Shown one piece after another: positions 58,363 through 64,000 of a stretch of 64,000 nucleotides of DNA (position 1 is its first letter; each line of letters starts with the position of its first letter). Source of the stretch: Pseudomonas sp. 10-1B (GTDB lineage: Bacteria; Pseudomonadota; Gammaproteobacteria; Pseudomonadales; Pseudomonadaceae); contig NZ_JYKS01000041.1 of the NCBI RefSeq assembly GCF_000935045.1, positions 1 through 64,000 of the forward strand. The letters run 5' to 3'. Made by a program: the position numbers and the translations under genes. The notes below the pieces were generated by a model, which searched no databases, was not told the DNA's origin, and saw nothing but the letters and a program-made list of their open reading frames with translations.

Positions 58363-59333
58363 ACGACAAGCCAGACCCCCGGCTACGCACCAGCATGGGC
58401 CTGGTACTGCTGGCCTGCGTGCCTGGCCTCTTGGTACTGTTTTGGCTGCACGGCTGGGGCTTGCTGCTGAACCTGCTGCTGTGCGCCAGTGCTGCATTGC
58501 TATGCGAGGCGCTGCTGTTGGCGCTGCGCGCGCAACCAGTGAGCTCGGCGCTAAACGACGGCAGCGCGCTGGTTACCGCCGTGCTGCTGGCCGCCGCCCT
58601 GCCCGCCTTGGCCCCGTGGTGGCTGCCGGTGGTCGCCGCAAGCGTTGCCATCGGCATCGGCAAGCAGGCTTTTGGCGGTGTCGGGCGCAACCTGTTCAAC
58701 CCGGCAATGGTCGGCTATGCCTTCGTGCTGCTGAGTTTTCCACTGCATATGAACCATTGGCCAGGGCCGGCACCTGGCCTGCTCGACAGCTTGCAGCAAG
58801 TGTTCGCTGGTGGCGGGCAGATCGATGCCTGGGCCCGGCCGACATTGCTCGACGGCCTGCGCCACAACCGTAGCCTGACCATCGAAGAGCTGTTCGCCAG
58901 CCATCCAGGCTTTGGCAGTATCGGCGGGCGGGGTAGCGAATGGGCTAATCTGGCATTCCTGGTGGGCGGGCTGTTCCTGCTGCAGCGCAAGGTGATCAGC
59001 TGGCATGCGCCGCTTGGCTTGCTGGCAGGCTTGTCGCTGTTCAGCCTGCTGGGATGGAATGGCTCGGGTTCGGACTCCAACGGCTCACCGCTGCTGCACC
59101 TGTTCTCCGGCTCGACCATGATGGCTGCGTTCTTCATTGCCACCGAACCGGTATCCGGCCCCCGGCATGAGTGGGCCAGGTTGCTGTTCGGCCTGGGCGC
59201 GGGCCTGCTGATCTATCTGATCCGTACCTGGGGCAGCTACCCGGACGGCACGGCCTTCGCCATCCTGCTGATGAACCTCATGGCGCCGAGCCTCGAGCGC
59301 CTGGCCGTGCAGCGCCAGCAGGCCAGCAAATGA
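58359..59333 (+). CDS. RnfD-like membrane flavoprotein subunit
   Basis: A 324-residue, multi-helix protein with the RnfD core GKQAFGGVGRNLFNPAMVGY and HLFSGSTMMAAFFIATEPVS. The FMN-threonine site of ApbE-type flavinylation (Dxx[S/T]GAT) reads DAWARPT, with D156 and T162 kept but GA changed. Covalent flavin is therefore possible, not certain. It overlaps its neighbours on both sides. Confidence 0.85.
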   Translation: MNDKPDPRLRTSMGLVLLACVPGLLVLFWLHGWGLLLNLLLCASAALLCEALLLALRAQPVSSALNDGSALVTAVLLAAALPALAPWWLPVVAASVAIGIGKQAFGGVGRNLFNPAMVGYAFVLLSFPLHMNHWPGPAPGLLDSLQQVFAGGGQIDAWARPTLLDGLRHNRSLTIEELFASHPGFGSIGGRGSEWANLAFLVGGLFLLQRKVISWHAPLGLLAGLSLFSLLGWNGSGSDSNGSPLLHLFSGSTMMAAFFIATEPVSGPRHEWARLLFGLGAGLLIYLIRTWGSYPDGTAFAILLMNLMAPSLERLAVQRQQASK

Positions 59334-59932
59334 ACCGCCTGATGCGTGATACAGGCCTGCTGCTGCTGATCGGGGTACTCGCGTTGTCGACCACCCTGGC
59401 ATGGCGGCAATGGACCAGCACTGCCATCACCGACGCCGAAAAACAGCTGCAAAGCCGCCAGCGGCTGGCTGTACTACCCGAAGGCAGTTACGACAACCAG
59501 CCACTGGATAGCCCCTTGGCAAAGCCCGCGCCACAGCGGCCAAACAGCCGTATCCTGGCGGTTTACCGTGCCACGCTGGCCGGCAAACCGGCAGCCATCA
59601 TTCTGCTCACCCAGGCTCAGGGCTATGCCGGGCCGATCGTGCTGAGCGTCGCCATCGCTCCAGACGGCCGCCTGATCGGCAGCCAGGTGGTCGAGCAACA
59701 GGAAAGCCCCGGGCTGGGCGCGCGCCTGGGTGACCCACAGCTGAACTGGCTAGGGCAGTTTGCCAACCGCCAGTTGGGTGACCATTGGGCTCTGAAACGG
59801 GACCAGGGTGACTTTGACCAATTGGCAGGCGCCACCGTGACCTCACGAGCAGTGATCGAAGCATTGCAGGACGCCCTGAGCTATTTCGATGAGCAGCGCA
59901 GCGTGCTGCTGGAGGGTGCCACACATGAATAG
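59330..59932 (+). CDS. RnfG-like FMN-binding subunit
   Basis: A 200-residue protein with one N-terminal helix and a periplasmic FMN-binding domain. The flavinylation motif reads DQLAGAT (D163, T169) followed by VTS, as in RnfG/NqrC. The GYAGPIVLSVAIAPDG and EQQESPGLGARL stretches are also typical. It overlaps the RnfD-like gene by 4 bp and the RnfE-like gene by 8 bp. Confidence 0.85.
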   Translation: MNRLMRDTGLLLLIGVLALSTTLAWRQWTSTAITDAEKQLQSRQRLAVLPEGSYDNQPLDSPLAKPAPQRPNSRILAVYRATLAGKPAAIILLTQAQGYAGPIVLSVAIAPDGRLIGSQVVEQQESPGLGARLGDPQLNWLGQFANRQLGDHWALKRDQGDFDQLAGATVTSRAVIEALQDALSYFDEQRSVLLEGATHE

Positions 59933-60449
59933 GTTCTACCTACTGGCCGCCAGCCTTGTGCCTCTGCTGGGCGCCACCCGGACACTCAGCGAAGGCGCCG
60001 CCATCGGCGTGTGCGCAGTGCTGATGTGCGCCCTTCACCAACTGTCGATGGCAGCACTGCGCCAGCGGTTGGCTACCTGGGCATACATGCTGGCCAGCAT
60101 CCTGCTGCTGGCGGCCCTGAGCAGCTGCCTGCAACTGGCCCTGCGTGCCTGGCTACTGCCACTGGCGCTTGCCCTCGGCCACTATCCCGCGCTGCTGTGT
60201 CTGCAATGCCTGGCCACTGACCACCTGCTACCCAACCAAGGGCGCTGGCGCCTGCTCGCCAGGCACCTTTGCGCCCTGCTTGCCACCTGCCTGCTGCTCG
60301 GCGCCTGCCGCCAATGGCTGGCCGACGTTGCCAGCCTGCATCTGGCCAGCCTGGCCCCCGGCGCCCTGCTACTGCTCGGACTGCTGTTGGCCTTGTACAA
60401 TCGCCTGCGTCCGGGCTCCACCCACCCACGTCGTCAAGGAACACACTGA
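59925..60449 (+). CDS. RnfE-like membrane subunit, divergent
   Basis: A 174-residue, about six-helix protein. The start (LAASLVPLLGATRTLSEGAA) aligns with the LGLCPLLAVT region of RnfE, but the cluster cysteine is replaced by valine. A later YPALLCLQC stretch may keep the second cysteine. The rest is short and degenerate compared with RnfE (about 230 residues). It is last of the rnf-like operon; nth starts 4 bp after it. Confidence 0.6.
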   Translation: MNRFYLLAASLVPLLGATRTLSEGAAIGVCAVLMCALHQLSMAALRQRLATWAYMLASILLLAALSSCLQLALRAWLLPLALALGHYPALLCLQCLATDHLLPNQGRWRLLARHLCALLATCLLLGACRQWLADVASLHLASLAPGALLLLGLLLALYNRLRPGSTHPRRQGTH

Positions 60450-60453
60450 GTTC

Positions 60454-61092
60454 ATGAATGCCGCCAAACGCCTGGAAATCTTTCGCAGACTGCACGAAGA
60501 CAACCCCGACCCGAAAACCGAACTGGCCTACACTACCCCGTTCGAGCTGCTGGTCGCCGTGACCCTGTCCGCGCAAGCCACCGACGTCGGCGTCAACAAG
60601 GCCACCGCCCGCCTGTTCCCCGTCGCCAATACCCCCGAGGCCATCTATGCCCTGGGCGTCGAAGGCCTGAGCGAATACATCAAGACTATCGGGCTATACA
60701 ACAGCAAGGCCAAGAACGTCATCGAGGCCTGCCGACTGCTGATCGAGCGCCACGGCAGCCAGGTGCCGCAAACCCGCGAAGCCTTGGAGGCACTGCCAGG
60801 TGTCGGCCGCAAGACCGCCAACGTGGTACTCAACACAGCGTTCCGCCAGCCAACCATGGCAGTGGATACCCATATCTTCCGGGTCAGTAACCGTACGGGC
60901 ATCGCCCCGGGCAAAACGGTGCTGGAAGTGGAGAAAAAACTGCTCAAGTTCGTGCCCAAGGATTACCTGCTCGACGCCCATCACTGGCTTATCCTGCACG
61001 GGCGCTATGTATGCCAGGCGCGCAAGCCCAGGTGTGGCAGCTGCCGGATCGAGGATTTGTGCGAGTACAAGCACAAGACCTCTGACGATTGA
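60454..61092 (+). CDS. nth: endonuclease III (DNA glycosylase/AP lyase)
   Basis: A 212-residue base-excision enzyme for oxidised pyrimidines. The helix-hairpin-helix LEALPGVGRKTANV carries catalytic K120, and D138 is in AVDTHIF. The Fe-S cysteines C187, C194, C197 and C203 are spaced x6-x2-x5. Positions match E. coli Nth exactly. It follows the RnfE-like gene by 4 bp, as in many gammaproteobacteria. Confidence 0.98.
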   Translation: MNAAKRLEIFRRLHEDNPDPKTELAYTTPFELLVAVTLSAQATDVGVNKATARLFPVANTPEAIYALGVEGLSEYIKTIGLYNSKAKNVIEACRLLIERHGSQVPQTREALEALPGVGRKTANVVLNTAFRQPTMAVDTHIFRVSNRTGIAPGKTVLEVEKKLLKFVPKDYLLDAHHWLILHGRYVCQARKPRCGSCRIEDLCEYKHKTSDD

Positions 61093-61196
61093 GTCCATAG
61101 GCAAAAATTACCCGCCGCGATTGAAAAAATCTTTTTTACCAGCGTCTGCTTTCTAGTTATAAGGACGGCCAATGGCCCCTTGGCTTGGAGCGACTC

Positions 61197-61373
61197 ATGA
61201 GTACCGATAAAGACGACCTGTCGATCGAAGATGATTTTGTTGCCGCGGATGATGAAGCGGAGCCCCCGGTGGAAATCGCAAAGACCAACCTGAGCAAACG
61301 CCGCACCATCGACAACATGCTGGAAGAACGGCGCCTGCAAAAGCAACTGGCCGATTTCGACTACGACCTGTAG
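61197..61373 (+). CDS. PA3496-family small acidic protein
   Basis: A 58-residue protein: an acidic N-terminal half (DKDDLSIEDDFVAADDEAE) followed by a basic helical end (LSKRRTIDNMLEERRLQKQL). It matches the PA3496 family, which also follows nth in P. aeruginosa and is annotated as a putative envelope-integrity protein. GGAG lies before ATG 61197. Function is not established. Confidence 0.8.
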   Translation: MSTDKDDLSIEDDFVAADDEAEPPVEIAKTNLSKRRTIDNMLEERRLQKQLADFDYDL

Positions 61374-61380
61374 CCCTGGC

Positions 61381-61403
61381 AAAGCCTCCCGGGTGGAGGC
61401 TTT
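61381..61403. terminator. terminator between PA3496-like and regulator genes
   Basis: The stem AAAGCCTCC (61381-61389) / GGAGGCTTT (61395-61403) with a 5-base loop lies between two convergent genes and could serve both. Confidence 0.85.
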
Positions 61404-61415
61404 ACGACCTTACGG

Positions 61416-62039
61416 TCAGGTCAACCCTTGGCGTTGCGCCAGCTCGATCAGGTCGACCAGCGACCGCGCATTGAGCTTGAGCAACAAGCGCGACTTGTAG
61501 GTACTGACCGTCTTGTTGCTGAGGAACATGCTGTCGGCAATTTCCTTGTTCGAACGCCCTCGCGCCAGCTGCTGCAACACTGTCATCTCGCGCGCCGAAA
61601 GGCGGTTGACCATATCCGTCTCGCTCCCCCCTCCCCGGCCACGTGACGCATGCAGGGCCTGGTTGGGGAAATAGCTGTAACCCGACAACACGGCCTTGAT
61701 CGCGCTGAGCAGCTCGGTAAGCTCCTGTTGCTTGCACACGTAGCCCGCCGCCCCTGCCTGCATGCAGCGCATCGAGAAATTGCCCGGTGCCTGCGATGTC
61801 AGCACCAGCACCTTGCTGGCCGGGCTGAAGGTCGTCATACGGGCGATTACCTCCAGGCCATCCAGCTTGGGGATACCGATATCGAGCACCACGATATCCG
61901 GCATGTGTTTGCGCGTCAGTTGCAACGCAGCCACGCCATTGTCGGTTTCCGCCACGACCTCATACCCATGCCGCTCCATCAGCATGCGTACGGCCAGGCG
62001 TATGACCGGATGATCATCCACGATAAGCACTTTATTCAT
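61416..62039 (-). CDS. RocA1/EvgA-like orphan response regulator
   Basis: A 207-residue response regulator. The receiver (about 1-120) has DDHPVIRLAV, the phosphorylation Asp in VVLDIGIPKLDG, and the signalling residues LTSQAP and YVCKQQ. A LuxR-type helix-turn-helix follows (about 140-207; LSAREMTVLQQLARGRSNKE, then VSTYKSRLL). It strongly resembles P. aeruginosa RocA1, which controls fimbriae with the RocS1 sensor. No sensor kinase is adjacent. ATG 62039 was chosen; ATG 62054 is possible. Confidence 0.85.
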   Translation of the reverse strand: MNKVLIVDDHPVIRLAVRMLMERHGYEVVAETDNGVAALQLTRKHMPDIVVLDIGIPKLDGLEVIARMTTFSPASKVLVLTSQAPGNFSMRCMQAGAAGYVCKQQELTELLSAIKAVLSGYSYFPNQALHASRGRGGGSETDMVNRLSAREMTVLQQLARGRSNKEIADSMFLSNKTVSTYKSRLLLKLNARSLVDLIELAQRQGLT

Positions 62040-62408
62040 GCGATATCCATTCATTCATTGTTTTGCTTGGCGTGCCAAGATAACCGACAGAATGCCTGTT
62101 GGCGCGGCGTTTTGCCGACGAAATAGATGAACAGATTAACCCTACAATACTTACAGAAATTTCCTACACACAAACCCCGTAGTTGTAACAATGAGATACC
62201 CGTGCAGAAGGAAAACGCTATCACCCACGACCAAAGACATACCAGATGAAAACTGGCTATCACATGAGGAAATATTCAATACACAGCCATTGAAAAAACA
62301 AGGCAGCGACAACTTTTGGCGATAATTCCCCAACCGGGAAACCGTGCAGTCTTTAGTTGAGTACGGTTGCTGAGGTAATGATGGGCAAAACCGCTGGAGA
62401 CGACCCTC
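62040..62408. other. AT-rich intergenic region with palindrome
   Basis: This 369-bp gap is clearly lower in GC than its surroundings. CTTGGC-GT-GCCAAG (62066-62079) is a perfect 14-bp palindrome 27 bp before the regulator start, a candidate autoregulation site. No open frame or RNA gene was found. Confidence 0.6.
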
Positions 62409-62873
62409 ATGCCCCAAGCACAACCTGTCGCCCCGCTGACGATCATTGCTATCTTCGCAGGGATCATCGAAGCCTCCGCCCTCGCGACATTGCCGTTTCT
62501 CAGCGAATCCAGCCAAAGTCTCTATACGTGGTTTCTGGTGGGTTTCCCGTTCTTTCTGACGGCACTGTTCTTCTTGACGCTCAACTTCAACTACAAGTCG
62601 TTCTATGGCCCGTCGCCAAACAAAGTGGCAGAACACGACTCACCGACACGGAACGCCGTGGCAACGCCTGCCATGGCCAGCGAAGCGTCGCATGGCGAGC
62701 CGATCACACTGGTGTTTTCCGGGCCCGACGCCTATCGCATGATGGAGCAACAACTCCTGCTTGCACTTGTACAACCGCCGCAGCCGGCGCGCACGTGGCG
62801 CTTTTGCAATCTGGATAAACGCCTATGTGCACAGCTGTCTATCAGTGCACTTGAGGATGATGTTGCGAACTAA
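62409..62873 (+). CDS. hypothetical membrane protein, 154 aa
   Basis: Two hydrophobic helices (APLTIIAIFAGIIEASALAT; YTWFLVGFPFFLTALFFLTL) precede a cytoplasmic tail. The tail contains PITLVFSGPDAYRMMEQQLL. No known family is recognised. GGAG lies 9 bases before the ATG. It is divergent from the regulator gene across the AT-rich gap and convergent with argG. Confidence 0.7.
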   Translation: MPQAQPVAPLTIIAIFAGIIEASALATLPFLSESSQSLYTWFLVGFPFFLTALFFLTLNFNYKSFYGPSPNKVAEHDSPTRNAVATPAMASEASHGEPITLVFSGPDAYRMMEQQLLLALVQPPQPARTWRFCNLDKRLCAQLSISALEDDVAN

Positions 62874-62888
62874 TTTTCTGCGCGCACA

Positions 62889-63118
62889 AAAAACCTCGGC
62901 CTGAGCCTAATGTCGGTCAGTTAAGCCATTTGGGGCCGCTGTGCGGCCCATCGCAGCGGTTCGTCGCCACGACAAGCCAGCTCCCACAGGTACCGCGCAG
63001 ATCTCAAGCTTTGCGCAGTCCCTGTGGGAGCTGGCTTGCCTGCGATGGGCTGCAAAGCAGCCCCAATGGCTGCTACTAAGGCTTAACTGACTGGCATTAC
63101 GCCTGAACCGAGGTTTTT
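62889..63118. terminator. bidirectional terminator split by a mobile element
   Basis: The left half AAAAACCTCGG (62889-62899) and the right half CCGAGGTTTTT (63108-63118) are perfect reverse complements. With the insert and one target copy removed, they form an 11-bp stem with a 6-base loop (CCTGAA), placed between the convergent hypothetical and argG genes. Confidence 0.75.
62908..63099. mobile_element. 192-bp IS4-ended miniature element (MITE) carrying a REP pair
   Basis: The ends are TAATGTCGGTCAGTTAAGCC (62908-62927) and the reverse complement of TAATGCCAGTCAGTTAAGCC (63080-63099), matching 18 of 20. They resemble the IS4 end (TAATGCCGATCAGTTAAG). The flanks GGCCTGAGCC (62898-62907) and CGCCTGAACC (63100-63109) match at 8 of 10, a likely target duplication. 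The interior is a REP pair and encodes no protein. Confidence 0.75.
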
Positions 63119-63135
63119 GCTACACACGCCAATAA

Positions 63136-64000
63136 TCAGAGCAGCGAACGGCCCTTGTTGGCAGCAATGCGCATGCGCAGGGCGTTGAGCTTGATGAAGC
63201 CGGCAGCGTCCTCCTGGTTGTAGGCGCCGCCATCTTCCTCGAAGGTCGCGATGTTGGCGTCGAACAGCGAGTCGTCCGACTTGCGGCCGACTACCGTGAC
63301 ATTGCCCTTGTACAGCTTCAGGCGCACCACGCCGTTCACGTTGACCTGCGAAGCGTCGATCATCTGCTGCAGCATCAGACGCTCCGGGCTCCACCAGTAG
63401 CCGGTGTAGATCAGGCTGGCGTACTTCGGCATCAGCTCATCTTTCAGGTGAGCGACTTCGCGGTCCAGGGTGATCGACTCGATGGCACGGTGAGCCTTGA
63501 GCATGATGGTGCCGCCAGGGGTCTCGTAGCAGCCACGCGACTTCATGCCGACGTAACGGTTCTCGACGATGTCCAGACGGCCGATGCCGTTGGCGCCACC
63601 GATACGGTTCAGGTCGGCCAGGACGGTGGCCGGGGTCTTCTCGACGCCGTCGATGGCAACGATGTCACCGTTGCGGTAGGTCAGCTCGATGTAGGTAGCC
63701 TGGTCCGGGGCGTTCTCAGGCGAGACGCTCCAGCGCCACATGTCTTCTTCGTGCTCGGTCCAGGTATCTTCCAGGACACCGCCTTCGTAGGAGATGTGCA
63801 GCAGGTTGGCGTCCATCGAGTACGGCGACTTCTTCTTGCCGTGGCGCTCGATCGGGATGCCGTGCTTCTCGGCGTAGTCCATCAACTTCTCGCGGGACAG
63901 CAGGTCCCACTCACGCCATGGCGCGATGACCTTGACGCCTGGCTTCAAGGCATAGGCACCCAGTTCGAAACGAACCTGGTCGTTGCCTTTGCCGGTGGCG
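63136..64000 (-). CDS. argG: argininosuccinate synthase (3' part)
   Basis: This is the C-terminal part of ArgG, which joins citrulline and aspartate with ATP in arginine synthesis. The frame runs off the right edge, where it reads the usual ATGKGNDQVRFELGAYALKP. Inside the window, APWREWDLLSREKLMDYAEK, NLLHISYEGGVLEDTW and VENRYVGMKSRGCYETPGG are typical. About 288 of about 405 residues are present. It is intact as far as seen. Confidence 0.97.
   Translation of the reverse strand, partial: ATGKGNDQVRFELGAYALKPGVKVIAPWREWDLLSREKLMDYAEKHGIPIERHGKKKSPYSMDANLLHISYEGGVLEDTWTEHEEDMWRWSVSPENAPDQATYIELTYRNGDIVAIDGVEKTPATVLADLNRIGGANGIGRLDIVENRYVGMKSRGCYETPGGTIMLKAHRAIESITLDREVAHLKDELMPKYASLIYTGYWWSPERLMLQQMIDASQVNVNGVVRLKLYKGNVTVVGRKSDDSLFDANIATFEEDGGAYNQEDAAGFIKLNALRMRIAANKGRSLL

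Overview
The window is high-GC chromosomal DNA from a Pseudomonas of the P. putida group. The evidence is the gene content and order (argG, a RocA1-like regulator, nth, rnf-like genes, metG, apbC, dcd, dinG, pdxH, braCDEFG, rapA), the many Pseudomonas-type REP hairpin pairs (cores like GTGGGAGCNGGC), and an rRNA operon leader at the left edge. No phage, plasmid, CRISPR array or tRNA gene was seen. This is mostly core genome with a few accessory cassettes and small mobile remnants.

Left part (1-17.1 kb). Tandem stable-RNA promoters and a boxA antiterminator point left, towards an rRNA operon just outside the window. Then come an FNT-family channel, the tail of a lost GGDEF protein, and a CHASE4-PAS-GGDEF-EAL protein. 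A divergent LysR/SDR pair follows, then an aromatic-acid efflux operon (AaeB/AaeX/AaeA type). Next are a 38-residue CcoM-like oxidase subunit behind two ANR-type boxes, several small hypotheticals, rapA, and a MHYT-GGDEF-EAL protein whose end overlaps a convergent dehydrogenase gene.

Centre (17-40 kb). The braC-braDEFG branched-chain amino-acid ABC transporter has an intercistronic terminator after braC and two adjacent palindromes upstream. Then come a lipoprotein, a COG2509 flavoprotein, a glycine-zipper lipoprotein, pdxH, an OmpA-like lipoprotein with a histone-H1-like tail, a serine hydrolase, an agarase-like glycosidase, dinG with a LexA-like box, a CopD-type protein, a collagen-like exported protein, tandem OmpA/calcium-repeat lipoproteins, and a run with two SEC-C proteins.

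Right part (40-64 kb). The most interesting locus is a four-gene operon joined by ATGA overlaps. It encodes a serine acetyltransferase, an AlaX-type aminoacyl-tRNA deacylase, an MFS transporter and a fold-type II PLP synthase, and lies divergent to a MocR regulator. It looks like a cassette that makes or handles an unusual serine-derived amino acid, with tRNA editing as self-protection. Further right are a QuiP-like acylase, a HicB-like protein, an exonuclease/DNA-ligase pair, an AstE-like gene, dcd, a cold-shock gene, apbC, metG, and an rnf-like operon lacking rnfB and rnfC. The end holds nth, a PA3496-family gene, a RocA1-like regulator and the 3' part of argG. An IS4-ended miniature element sits in the loop of a terminator shared by the last two convergent genes.
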